From Nonomuraea aurantiaca (lineage in GTDB: Bacteria; Actinomycetota; Actinomycetes; Streptosporangiales; Streptosporangiaceae): DNA of 64,000 nucleotides. Below the pieces are notes generated by a model. It saw only the letters and a program-made list of their open reading frames with translations. It had not been told where the DNA came from and did no database searches. Location: contig NZ_JAIWNB010000002.1 in assembly GCF_020215705.1 (NCBI RefSeq), forward strand, positions 124,001 to 188,000, written 5' to 3'. Position numbers and translations under genes: made by a program. Below, in pieces: positions 43,358 to 55,724 of this stretch (the stretch's first letter is position 1; each line of letters begins with the position of its first letter).

Positions 43358-44101
43358 CTAGCGCTGTTGCGCGAGCCACTCGTCGAAGGTGGTCGGCGCG
43401 ATGCGGGCGCCCTCGCCGGGCAGGAGCGCGTTGCCGGCCGCCGCCGGGCCGAATATCGCCGACCACGTGGGCACGAGCTTCACCGTACGGCCGCGCGCCT
43501 CGTTGGTGCGCCGGGCCATGTCCACCAGGTCCTGTGGGTCGGGACCGGCGACGTCGACATAACGTCCCCGCGGCTCGCCCACCGCGATCTCGGTGAGGAT
43601 GTCGGCCACGTCCGCGGGCGCGATCGGCTGTACGAGCAGCGGCGGGATCGTCGCGACACCGTCCTGCTCGGTCCAGCTCGTCAGCAGCGCGGCGAAGTCG
43701 TGGAACTGCGTGGCCGGGACGATCGTCCACGGCACCGCTCCCGCGGACACGAGGCGCTCCTGTTCCCGCTTGCCGGCGTAGTGGGCGTTGCCCTCGAGGC
43801 GATCGATCCCGACGATCGAGAGCAGCACATGGTGACGGACGCCGGCGCGCTCCTCGGCGGAGAGCAGATTTCGCGTGGCGGTGCCGAAGTAGGCCACCGT
43901 CTCGGCCTCGTCGGTCGCCGGTCCGTTGGTGGCGTCGATGACCGCCTCGACGCCGGCCAGCGCGTCGTCGAGGCCGTCGCCGGTCACCAGGTCCACGCCC
44001 AGCGAGCGGCTGATCCGCACGACCTCGTGCCCGCCGCGTTCGAGGGCGGCGACGGTGAGGGCCCCGATGTTCCCGGTCGCACCGGCGATCGCGATCCGCA
44101 T
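43358..44101 (-). CDS. NmrA-like NAD(P)-binding protein
   Basis: 247 aa, atypical SDR. N-terminal glycine motif AGATGNIGALTVAAL, no YxxxK in the usual place. VRHHVLLSIVGIDRLEGN and the KREQERLVSAGAVPWTIVPATQFHDF stretch (here split over the active-site region) match NmrA/QOR2-type proteins. Divergent from an Rrf2 regulator 83 bases away, an arrangement seen for redox-sensing oxidoreductases. Confidence 0.88.
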   Translation of the reverse strand: MRIAIAGATGNIGALTVAALERGGHEVVRISRSLGVDLVTGDGLDDALAGVEAVIDATNGPATDEAETVAYFGTATRNLLSAEERAGVRHHVLLSIVGIDRLEGNAHYAGKREQERLVSAGAVPWTIVPATQFHDFAALLTSWTEQDGVATIPPLLVQPIAPADVADILTEIAVGEPRGRYVDVAGPDPQDLVDMARRTNEARGRTVKLVPTWSAIFGPAAAGNALLPGEGARIAPTTFDEWLAQQR

Positions 44102-44184
44102 GATGATCTCTCTTTCTCTGGCTGACCCGCGAGACGCTATCACGGACTAAACAGGTCCATAATATCTGCGATAGGCTGGGAGTC

Positions 44185-44658
44185 GTGAAGCTGCCGGTGA
44201 GCACTGAATGGGTTCTGCACTGCGCCACGACGCTGGCGCAGCTCGACGCGGGAGCCAGTGCGTCGGCGGCACAACTCGCGCAGTACTACGACCTTCCGGC
44301 GGCCTATCTCACCAAGCAGCTGAAGGCGCTTGTCAGGGCCGGTCTGCTGGCCGCGACCACGGGGCCGCGGGGCGGGTTCCGGCTCGCGCAGCCCCCTTCC
44401 GAGATTACGCTCCTGCGGATCGTCGAGGCCGTCGACGGCACGTCCCCTCCGTACGAGTGCCGGGAGATCCGCCAACGAGGACGGGGCGCGCTGCCTGCCG
44501 AGGACTGCCGCCGCACCTGCGTCCTCGCCGAGAAGATGGCCGACGCGCACGAGGCATGGCGAGGCAGCCTTGCCGGGGTCACCCTCGCCGACATCCTCGC
44601 CGCACTGCCCCCTTCGGCGCCGGCCCGCACCCGGCTGCTCCTGGCGGGGACGGCGTAG
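44185..44658 (+). CDS. Rrf2-family transcriptional regulator
   Basis: 157 aa. Winged HTH (about 5-75, SASAAQLAQYYDLPAAYLTKQLKALVRAGLL, TGPRGGFRLAQ). Three Cys downstream (YECREI, EDCRRTC) could ligate an iron-sulfur cluster as in many Rrf2 proteins. The GTG start has GGGAG upstream. It probably represses the divergent NmrA-like gene and itself. Confidence 0.92.
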   Translation: MKLPVSTEWVLHCATTLAQLDAGASASAAQLAQYYDLPAAYLTKQLKALVRAGLLAATTGPRGGFRLAQPPSEITLLRIVEAVDGTSPPYECREIRQRGRGALPAEDCRRTCVLAEKMADAHEAWRGSLAGVTLADILAALPPSAPARTRLLLAGTA

Positions 44659-44733
44659 GCCGCCCCGCAGGACGGCGAGCTGGCGCAGTCGGGGTACTGG
44701 CGAGCTCAACAATCTCAAAGCGCAGGTGAAGGG

Positions 44734-45048
44734 TTAGACGATCCTGCCCGAAGCGGCGTGCAAACTCCCTAGCAGCGCGTCCCTGGAGGCCACTGCGGCC
44801 TCCTCGGCTGTCGTGATCGCCGCGAGGATGGCGGCGGCCAAGCCCGTCGCGTCCAGTCGCCTCCTGCTCCGCGGGGAGATCTCCAACCGGGTGATGGTGC
44901 CGAGCGCGTCGGTGACGGCCACAATCCCACCCTCGTCGGCCACGCCGGCGAACTCGGCGGCGCTCCACTCCTCCACCCTCGCCTCCGCCTGCTCGGCGGC
45001 GGCGATCAACGCCGCCAGCCGCGCCTGCGCCTCCTCCATGCCCTCCAT
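44734..45048 (-). CDS. YbaB/EbfC-fold protein (second copy)
   Basis: 104 aa. Helix-beta-helix pattern of the YbaB/EbfC nucleoid family: N-terminal coiled helix, a strand region (DEGGIVAVTDALGTITRLEIS) and a C-terminal helix (GLAAAILAAITTAEEAAVASR). GAGGAGAG precedes the ATG. Last gene of a four-gene operon, three bases after the first YbaB-like gene. True EbfC binds DNA; in ESX-type loci such proteins may serve other roles. Confidence 0.8.
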   Translation of the reverse strand: MEGMEEAQARLAALIAAAEQAEARVEEWSAAEFAGVADEGGIVAVTDALGTITRLEISPRSRRRLDATGLAAAILAAITTAEEAAVASRDALLGSLHAASGRIV

Positions 45049-45051
45049 CGC

Positions 45052-45450
45052 TCACTCTCCTCGCAGCACGTTGCGGATGTGGCCGTCGAGCGGGTCGGCG
45101 GCGCCCTCTGTGCCCGCGGTGTCAGGCGCTTGTCCCGTCAGATCCTGGACGACCTGAGTCAGCCGCTCCCCCATCGCGAGGTGGGCCGCGGCGATCGCCT
45201 CACAAACGGCCTGGGCGAGCTGGACGTGGTCCAGGCCGCGCAGGCCGCGCGGGTCGATGGACAACCCGCGCAGGCGGCCGGTGCCGGACACCTCGGCGCG
45301 GACGACCTCGGACGGGTCGGCGCCCGCCAGCCGTTCCTCCTCCAACTCGCCCAGCGCCCCGGCCAGGGTGCGCGCCCAGCCGTCCGTCTCGCGCAGCAGT
45401 CCGTCGACATCGTCCTGCCGACCCCCGGCGAACGCCTCGACATGCCTCAT
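45052..45450 (-). CDS. YbaB/EbfC-fold protein (first copy)
   Basis: 132 aa. N-terminal helix (QDDVDGLLRETDGWARTLAGAL), strand pattern EVVRAEVSGTGRLRGLSIDPRGLRG (split around the turn) and a C-terminal helix ending LTQVVQDLTG. Its ATG overlaps the stop of the WXG-like gene by four bases. Two different YbaB-fold proteins in tandem may form a heterodimer. Confidence 0.8.
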   Translation of the reverse strand: MRHVEAFAGGRQDDVDGLLRETDGWARTLAGALGELEEERLAGADPSEVVRAEVSGTGRLRGLSIDPRGLRGLDHVQLAQAVCEAIAAAHLAMGERLTQVVQDLTGQAPDTAGTEGAADPLDGHIRNVLRGE

Positions 45451-46298
45451 GAGGCTTCCTTCGACATGGGAACCCAGTAGTTTTCCAGCTGGGCGGGGTC
45501 CGAGATCGCAGGCGTGAGGTGGAGATCGCGTGCCCCCAGCGCCGGGTTGCCGGACCGGTAGAAGGCGCCCCTCAGATCGTTGAGCTTGAGTTCGAGCTTG
45601 TTGAGGGTGCCCTCGTAGGAGTTGTACACGTCGGCGAACTGCTTGACCAGATTTCCTGCCGCGCTCATGAACAGGCCCACCTGGGTCATCAGGGCGACCC
45701 TCCCCACCGGGTGTGCGCTCATGGCGGCGACGGTGCGCAGTATGGGGGCCGAAGTGGCGTAGAGCCCGAACACCGACAGGTCGTACTCCAGTACCTCTTT
45801 GTACTGGCCGTGCATGGCGCCGCTCATCTCGTCAGTGATCTTGCCAAGCTGGCCGTACAAGCCGTTGACGTTAAATCGGACGTACTGCTGGAGCGTATCC
45901 CTCGCTTGGCCCTTCCAGTTGGGGGAGATGTCGTCAAAAAAGGCACGCCACAAGTCGGACCGGCTGCCTTCCAGCAGTCCGGCCATGCTCTTCCACTGCT
46001 CACGCCGATCGTAGAACAGGAACGGGTTGCCCAGGTTGAGGGTGGCCGCCACGTCCAGCGCGAGCGCGGCGACGCCGAGCCCCGAAACAGCCATCGCGGC
46101 CCTGTTGGACTGGCGCAGCGGATTCAGCTCCGTGATCAGCCGCTTGTAGAAGCCGGGGTCGGTGCGCGGCTTGGGAGCGACTGTGACGGTCCGCTGTACG
46201 GTGCCGCCGGCGTTGGAGACGTAGAGCTGCTGATTGGCCACAGGGGTGGTGCTGCCCGGCACGATCAGCTTCGGCGGTTCTCCAGACGGAGTCGACAT
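45447..46298 (-). CDS. WXG-motif ESX/type VII-like protein
   Basis: 283 aa, mostly helical. A Trp-x-Gly motif occurs in a helix-turn-helix setting (SPNWKGQARDTLQQYV, about 125), as in WXG100 proteins, but the protein is far longer than 100 aa. Two hydrophobic stretches (AAMAVSGLGVAALALDVAA about 68-87 and LMTQVGLFMSAAGNLV about 208-224) could be membrane-associated. The ATG has GAGGAGAG upstream. Probably a secreted substrate or a component of an ESX-like system; no EccC ATPase is in the window. Confidence 0.7.
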   Translation of the reverse strand: MSTPSGEPPKLIVPGSTTPVANQQLYVSNAGGTVQRTVTVAPKPRTDPGFYKRLITELNPLRQSNRAAMAVSGLGVAALALDVAATLNLGNPFLFYDRREQWKSMAGLLEGSRSDLWRAFFDDISPNWKGQARDTLQQYVRFNVNGLYGQLGKITDEMSGAMHGQYKEVLEYDLSVFGLYATSAPILRTVAAMSAHPVGRVALMTQVGLFMSAAGNLVKQFADVYNSYEGTLNKLELKLNDLRGAFYRSGNPALGARDLHLTPAISDPAQLENYWVPMSKEAS

Positions 46299-46311
46299 CG
46301 CGAATCTCTCC

Positions 46312-46848
46312 TCACTCGGCGGTGCTGGCCCGCGCGGCGGCGACGTAGTTGTCTGCGGCTTTGTCAATCTTGCCGCTGTCGGTGCGCAGCACTTCGGAGA
46401 GGATGCCCGCGCTGTCCCGCCAGGTGTCGGCGATGGTGTTCAACCGGTTGACGAACATCAGCCCGACAATGGGCACTCCGGCCATGGGAGCCAGATTCCA
46501 GCCCTCGAAGCGAGGAGTCCACTGCTTGACGGTGTCCACGCCGGTGGCCGAGTCGTCCATGGTGCTGGCGAACTTCCGCACGTACCCCGCGTCGGTCTCG
46601 TAGCCTTTCGCGGGGCTGTCGGTGTCCTCGGGCAGTGGCGCGGACTTGGCCAGTGAGGCCTGCACCGGCTGCGCGCGTAGCCGCGACGGGAGGCACAGGG
46701 GCGGCGGGCACGCGGGGATGTGCGGGCACGGGCTTACCAGCGACGGCGAGGGGCCGGGCGTCCCGAACGCCGGCGAGCCCGTGGAGGCGGTCGGCGAAGG
46801 GTTACTGGGCGGTTGACTGGCCATGGATAAAGGTTTATCGGACGACAC
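46312..46848 (-). CDS. proline-rich ESX-associated-like protein
   Basis: 178 aa if the GTG at 46848 is used, 170 aa from the ATG at 46824; neither has a clear ribosome site. The N-terminal 70 residues are Pro/Ser-rich with four Cys; the rest is helical with the stretch NTIADTWRDSAGILSEVL, resembling WXG/EspB-type helices, and a hydrophobic loop APMAGVPIVGLMFVNRL. First gene of the operon with the WXG-like and YbaB-like genes. Confidence 0.6.
   Translation of the reverse strand: MSSDKPLSMASQPPSNPSPTASTGSPAFGTPGPSPSLVSPCPHIPACPPPLCLPSRLRAQPVQASLAKSAPLPEDTDSPAKGYETDAGYVRKFASTMDDSATGVDTVKQWTPRFEGWNLAPMAGVPIVGLMFVNRLNTIADTWRDSAGILSEVLRTDSGKIDKAADNYVAAARASTAE
46826..46839. promoter_or_regulatory. 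palindrome next to the ESX-like start codon
   Basis: GATAAA and TTTATC around GG, directly beside the ATG at 46824. If translation starts there, a bound protein would block initiation. Confidence 0.45.
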
Positions 46849-46856
46849 GGGACATT

Positions 46857-46876
46857 TTTACCACGATCATGGTAAA
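46857..46876. promoter_or_regulatory. inverted repeat between ESX-like operon and phosphotransferase gene
   Basis: TTTACCA and TGGTAAA separated by CGATCA (20 bp in total). It is the most AT-rich part of the 200-bp divergent region and a good operator candidate. Confidence 0.55.
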
Positions 46877-47050
46877 TGACCGCGCGAACCCCCGTTTCCG
46901 CAGGGTGGGGGGTTTCTGTCGGTAGTGATCTCTATGGCCCCTGCCATGACGAGCTGGGACGAGATACGCGGACCAGTTGACCAGGCTCGTCCCCGGCCAG
47001 CCAGGAAAACCAGGTGCGGCGACCGGCGGGCCGGGAGTAGAAACGGCGTC

Positions 47051-47827
47051 ATGGACGAGCAGCCCCTGCCGGGTGGCAGGCATGTCGGCGGAGTGCGCAT
47101 CGGTGAGACCGTCCATCGGCCCGCCAACCCGTGGACGCGCACCGTCCACACCGTGCTGGCCCATCTGGAGGCGGCCGGGTTCGAGGGGGCGCCGCGGGTG
47201 CTCGGGTTCGACGAGCGGGGGCGCGAGGTGCTGACCTACCTCCAGGGCGACACGATCGGGGAGCAGGTTCCCTGGCCCGCGTGGCCCTGGTCGGACAGCG
47301 CGCTCAAGCAGGTCGGGGCCTGGATGCGGCGGCTGCACGACGCTACGGCGACGTTCGTGCCCGAGCCGGACGCGGTCTGGTTCACCGGGCGTCCCTGGCG
47401 GCCGGGGCTGGTCATCGGGCACCACGACGCCTCGCCTTACAACGCGGTCTGGCAGGAGGACGACCTGGTCGGGTTCGTCGACTGGGACACCGCCGGGCCG
47501 TCCTCGCGGGAGCGCGATCTGGCCTACAGCGCGTTGACGTGGGTTCCGCTGCACGCCCGGCGCGTCGTCACCGAGCAAGGGTTCACGGCGTTCGAGGACC
47601 GGTCCCGGCGGCTGCACCTGCTGCTCGACGCCTACGGCTACGAGGGGGACCGTACGGCGTTCCGCTCCGAGGTGGTCGACCGGGCGCGGATGAACGCCGA
47701 GGTCATCCGCCGGCTCGCCGAAGGCGGTGAGCCGGTCTACCAGGCGCTCCTGCCGTTCGCCGCGAACCTCGAACAGGCCGTGGTCGAGATCGAGGCGCTG
47801 CCGGAGAGCTTCTGGAAGCGCGGCTGA
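47051..47827 (+). CDS. APH-family phosphotransferase
   Basis: 258 aa. Brenner-type motif HHDASPYN (catalytic Asp and Asn) and the metal-binding GFVDWDTAG are intact; the N-terminal nucleotide-binding lobe is short. Members phosphorylate small molecules such as aminoglycosides or choline-like compounds; this sequence does not point to a specific one. Not evidence for drug resistance. Divergent from the ESX-like operon. Confidence 0.88.
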   Translation: MDEQPLPGGRHVGGVRIGETVHRPANPWTRTVHTVLAHLEAAGFEGAPRVLGFDERGREVLTYLQGDTIGEQVPWPAWPWSDSALKQVGAWMRRLHDATATFVPEPDAVWFTGRPWRPGLVIGHHDASPYNAVWQEDDLVGFVDWDTAGPSSRERDLAYSALTWVPLHARRVVTEQGFTAFEDRSRRLHLLLDAYGYEGDRTAFRSEVVDRARMNAEVIRRLAEGGEPVYQALLPFAANLEQAVVEIEALPESFWKRG

Positions 47828-47903
47828 GGCCCGTCCGCCGGGAGACGTGACCTTTTTGTGATCTCACGGGCGTGACATCTCCGGAAAATAGGAGATAATG
47901 AAT

Positions 47904-47927
47904 ACGAAGTCCAGCAGAGGGCTTCGT
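47904..47927 (+). other. hairpin in the leader region of the sigma factor gene
   Basis: ACGAAGTCC pairs with GGGCTTCGT (one G-U) around a 6-base loop, followed by a second small stem CTCG...CGAG (47928-47942). It lies between the phosphotransferase stop and the sigma start, and may be a weak terminator or a 5' leader structure. Confidence 0.45.
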
Positions 47928-48006
47928 CTCGTTGTTATCGAGGCGTGTCTCTGTCTGGGCTTTTGTCTTTGGACGGGACCGCCTGCAGTAGATATGAGGA
48001 GCAGGA

Positions 48007-48798
48007 ATGACCGTCCAGCAGGCTCACGCTCAGCCTAAGGCACTCGTGCTCGACGAGATGACCGCCGAACAACTCCTGGTCGAAATGGTCAAGCCGGAGA
48101 CCTCCGAGCTCGACAAGGTACGGATCCGCGAGCGTCTCGTGGCAATGCACGAGTGGCTGGCCAACGACATCACCCGCCGCTACCGCTACCGCGGCGAGCC
48201 CATCGAAGACCTGCGCCAGGCCGCCTACGTCGGCCTCATGAAGGCCATCAACGGCTTCGACGCCGAGCTCGGCCACGACTTCCGGGGCTACGCGGTCGTC
48301 ACCATGACCGGCGAGGTCAAGCGCCACTTCCGGGACCGTACCTGGGCCATCCGGGTGCCGCGCGTCTACCAGGAGCGCCGCTCCGAGCTCAACAAGCTCG
48401 TCTCGGACCTCAGCCAGACCCTCGGCCGCTCCCCGACGGTCGCCGAGCTGGCCGAGAAGATGAAGATCTCCCAGGAGGACGTGCTGCTCACGATGGACGC
48501 CTCGGCGGCCTACAGCACGCTCTCGCTCGACGCCCCGACGGGTGTCGACGACGACTCCGCCTCCCTCGGTGACGTCATCCCCGAACACGACGAATCCCTC
48601 GACTCCCTGGTCGACAAGCACGCCGTCAAGCCGCTCATCGACGCGCTGCCCGTGCGGGAGAAGAAGATCCTGCTGCTGCGCTTCTACGGCAACATGACGC
48701 AGGCCGAGATCGCCGCGGAGTTCGGGATCTCGCAGATGCACGTCTCGCGCATCCTGCGCAAGGTCCTCGACGACCTGCGCAAGGGCCTGTCGGACTGA
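48007..48798 (+). CDS. SigB/SigF-family RNA polymerase sigma factor
   Basis: 263 aa, group 3 sigma factor with regions 2 (DLRQAAYVGLMKAINGFD, VVTMTGEVKRHFRDRTWAIRVPR split over 2.4), 3 (RSPTVAELAEKMKISQEDVL) and 4 (LPVREKKILLLRFYGNMTQAEIAAEFGISQMHVSRIL). GAGGAG precedes the ATG. This family serves stress and differentiation and is normally held by an RsbW-type anti-sigma factor released by PP2C phosphatases. No anti-sigma gene is adjacent, but a PP2C-type phosphatase is the next gene. Confidence 0.96.
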   Translation: MTVQQAHAQPKALVLDEMTAEQLLVEMVKPETSELDKVRIRERLVAMHEWLANDITRRYRYRGEPIEDLRQAAYVGLMKAINGFDAELGHDFRGYAVVTMTGEVKRHFRDRTWAIRVPRVYQERRSELNKLVSDLSQTLGRSPTVAELAEKMKISQEDVLLTMDASAAYSTLSLDAPTGVDDDSASLGDVIPEHDESLDSLVDKHAVKPLIDALPVREKKILLLRFYGNMTQAEIAAEFGISQMHVSRILRKVLDDLRKGLSD

Positions 48799-48809
48799 GG
48801 TCCCGGACA

Positions 48810-48842
48810 CGGCTCCGGCCGGCGCCACGCCGGCCGGAGCCG
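48810..48842 (+). terminator. strong hairpin after the sigma factor gene
   Basis: 15-bp perfect stem (48810-48824 with 48828-48842) and a three-base loop, 12 bases after the stop. Confidence 0.85.
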
Positions 48843-48871
48843 CGTCATTCCAGGCGTCATCGCACGCGTCA

Positions 48872-48905
48872 CCGCTACGGCCGGGCTGAGGCCCGGCCGT
48901 AGCGG
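48872..48905 (-). terminator. strong hairpin after the phosphatase gene
   Basis: 15-bp perfect stem (48872-48886 with 48891-48905) and loop TGAG, two bases from the phosphatase stop on the other strand. With the previous hairpin it separates the two convergent genes. Confidence 0.85.
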
Positions 48906-48907
48906 CG

Positions 48908-51316
48908 TCACTGCAACTCGACACCGATCAGGCACGTGTCGTCGTCGGTGTCGGAGTTGCAGTGCGTCAGCAGGTGGTCCAGCCGCAGGTCGAGGGTACG
49001 AGCCGGCTGCCCGGCGATGACGAGCAGGTGGCTCTGGGCATGCTGCAGGGCCCGGTCCCGGCGTTCGATGAGCCCGTCCGTGTACATCATCAGGGTGTCG
49101 CCGGCTTCGAGCTGCAGCTGCCCCTCCTCGTACGACGCCTCCGACACCGCGCCGAGCAGCAGCCCCTGCACCATCGGTAGCTCCGCCGCGCTCGCCCCCC
49201 GGACCAGGAGCGGCGGCAGGTGCCCGGCGCGGGCCCAGCGCAGGACCTTGCTCCGCGGGTCGTACAGGCCGCAGATCGCGGTCGCGGTCACGCTGTCGGT
49301 GAGGTGGTGGGCGACGAGGTTGAGCCAGGTCAGCAGCTGGCCGGGTCCGGCGCCGGTCGCGGCCAGGCCGCGCAGGGCGTTGCGCAGCACGACCATGCCG
49401 GTGGCCGCCTGGATGCCGTGTCCGGCCACGTCGCCCACGGACAGGAGCACCTGCTTGGACGGCAGCACGACGGCGTCGTACCAGTCGCCGCCGACCAGGT
49501 GCTCCTCCTCGGCGGGGCGGTAGCGGACGGCGATCCGCAGCCCGAAGGCGTCCGTCGTCTCGTGCGTCGACGGCATGATGGCCCGCTGCAGCTGCAGGGC
49601 CAGGCGGTTGCTCTCGGCGGTCTGCTGCTCGCTGTGGGCGAGCTGGTCGCGGGTCGCGGCGAGCGCCACCTCGGTCCAGTGCTGGGATGAGATGTCCTGA
49701 TAAGCGCCGCGGACGGCCAGCAGCCGGTCGTCGGCCCCGAAAACCGGCTCCGCCACCACGCGGATGTGCCGGGCGATCCCGTCGGGCCGCTGGAGCCGGA
49801 AGGCCGTCGAAGCCGAGCGCCGATGGTGCAGCACGGTGCGCAGGAACCGGCCGATGCCGGTCTCGTCGTCGGGATGGGCGTGCTCGCGCAGCCGTTCGAG
49901 GGGTATCGGCTCGTCGGCGGGAGACAGGCCGTACAGGTCGAAGAGCTGGTCGTTCCAGGTGACCTCGCCGGTGAGCGCGTTCTCCTCGAAGCCGCCGATG
50001 CGGCCCAGGCGCTGGGCGTGCTGCAGGATGCCGGCCAGCCGCGCCCCTTCGTCGTGCGGCCGCCAGATGAGCAGCACGCAGTCGCCGTGGCGGGTGGCGC
50101 TGACGCCGGCCTCGGTGTTCAGCCGCACCTGGTCCACCAGCGTGGCGAGGGACATGCGCTCGGTACGGAACGGCTCGCCGGTCGCGCGCACGTGCTCGAC
50201 CTTGGCGAACAGGCCGCCGTCCTCGGCCGCCAGCGGGTACGCCTCCAGCAGCAGGGCCCCGGTGACCCGGTGGCGCGGGCGGCCGGCCGGGTCGGCGAAC
50301 AGGCCGTTGGTGTGCACGATGCGGAAGTCGGTCAGTCTGCCACCGCTGTCGAGATGCGGACAGAGCACCAGGGCGGGATCGTGCAGCCCGTCGGCCAGGT
50401 TGACGAGCTCGGAGAAGCCTGGGTCGGGCGATGCGGGCCCGGCCGGCCCGACCGGCGGGAACACGTCCAGAGTATGGGCGCACAGATCCGCCAGGGCCTC
50501 GATCTGCCGCTCTATCTGCGGCGGTTGCGGCTCCAGGTCGTGCGGCCAGCCGATCTCCAGGACGCCCAGGATGCGGCCGCCCGTGCCGGCGGGCACCGAC
50601 ACCCGCCCGCCTTCGGCCGCCTGCCGGTGCCCGACGGTGGGCAGGCCGGCCTCACGCAAAGCCGGGAACCAGACGGTCCGGCGCTCCGTGAGAGCCTGGC
50701 GAGCCGGGGTGGCCACGCCGGGAGGGACGTACCGCCACCGCATGGCCTCTTCGGCGCTGAGCCCCGCGTAGCCGGCCAGGCTGAGCGAGGCGTCGGGACC
50801 GGCGGCCCACACCGCGACCGTCGTCGCGCCGAGCGGCGCCAGCGCGTGCTCCAGGAGCGACTCGGCGACCGCCTGGGTGTCGGTCGCGCCGAGCGCGCCG
50901 CTCTCGGCGGCGCGCAGCCGCAGGGAGACGGAGGGGCGAGCACGGTCGTGGTCCGTCGTTGCCGAGCGCAGGAACTCACCGGCCGTCTCGCTGATGCGAT
51001 CCTGCGCCGCCTGGTCGATGATGACCGAGGCCAGCTCCAGCTGCGACATCCCGGCCTGCTCGGCGAGCGTGGTGAGCTGGCGGGCGGCGTGGGCCGGGCC
51101 GCAGCGCAGCCGCTCGACCAGGACGCCCTTGGCCAGCTCGATCAGCGCGCGCCCGTCGGCGGCCAGGTGGGCGTCCTGGATCTCCTTGCGCAGCCGTTCG
51201 ATCGTGGCGGCCAGCCGGCCTACGTTCGCGTCATCGGCCGACGCCTCCGCATAGGTGCCGGAGGCGTCGCCGGCCTGCTGTGCTGGTTGCAACGTGGGAC
51301 TCCTGGATATGGACAC
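48908..51316 (-). CDS. ANTAR-GAF-PAS-PP2C (SpoIIE-type) phosphatase
   Basis: 802 aa. ANTAR-like RNA-binding domain (about 35-105: ALIELAKGVLVERLRCGPAHAA), GAF (about 135-285), two PAS-type segments (about 300-410 and 430-550, the second LGRIGGFEENALTGEVTWNDQLFDLYGL) and a C-terminal SpoIIE/PP2C domain with GGDWYDA, GDVAGHG and YTDGLIERR metal motifs. It probably dephosphorylates an anti-anti-sigma factor, adjusting a SigB-type sigma such as the convergent neighbour. The ANTAR fusion could add RNA-level control. It is downstream of the giant kinase, 21 bases away. Confidence 0.92.
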   Translation of the reverse strand: MSISRSPTLQPAQQAGDASGTYAEASADDANVGRLAATIERLRKEIQDAHLAADGRALIELAKGVLVERLRCGPAHAARQLTTLAEQAGMSQLELASVIIDQAAQDRISETAGEFLRSATTDHDRARPSVSLRLRAAESGALGATDTQAVAESLLEHALAPLGATTVAVWAAGPDASLSLAGYAGLSAEEAMRWRYVPPGVATPARQALTERRTVWFPALREAGLPTVGHRQAAEGGRVSVPAGTGGRILGVLEIGWPHDLEPQPPQIERQIEALADLCAHTLDVFPPVGPAGPASPDPGFSELVNLADGLHDPALVLCPHLDSGGRLTDFRIVHTNGLFADPAGRPRHRVTGALLLEAYPLAAEDGGLFAKVEHVRATGEPFRTERMSLATLVDQVRLNTEAGVSATRHGDCVLLIWRPHDEGARLAGILQHAQRLGRIGGFEENALTGEVTWNDQLFDLYGLSPADEPIPLERLREHAHPDDETGIGRFLRTVLHHRRSASTAFRLQRPDGIARHIRVVAEPVFGADDRLLAVRGAYQDISSQHWTEVALAATRDQLAHSEQQTAESNRLALQLQRAIMPSTHETTDAFGLRIAVRYRPAEEEHLVGGDWYDAVVLPSKQVLLSVGDVAGHGIQAATGMVVLRNALRGLAATGAGPGQLLTWLNLVAHHLTDSVTATAICGLYDPRSKVLRWARAGHLPPLLVRGASAAELPMVQGLLLGAVSEASYEEGQLQLEAGDTLMMYTDGLIERRDRALQHAQSHLLVIAGQPARTLDLRLDHLLTHCNSDTDDDTCLIGVELQ

Positions 51317-51337
51317 GAGCTTGCCCGGGGGACTGCG

Positions 51338-55600
<4,263 letters not shown>

Positions 55601-55724
55601 GTTCACCCCTGGTAAAGATCCTGCAGTTGTCAAAGCTTCACCAGGAGAATAGTCAAGAGTGCGAGCTCATCGTGCAGATCGCCGAGTGTCGGTCAAGCAA
55701 CTGTCTGAAAGCCTTGATAGAAGG

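Noticed and set aside
47051..47827. Reading the phosphotransferase as an antibiotic-resistance gene
   Set aside because: The APH fold covers many small-molecule kinases and nothing in the sequence or context points to aminoglycosides.
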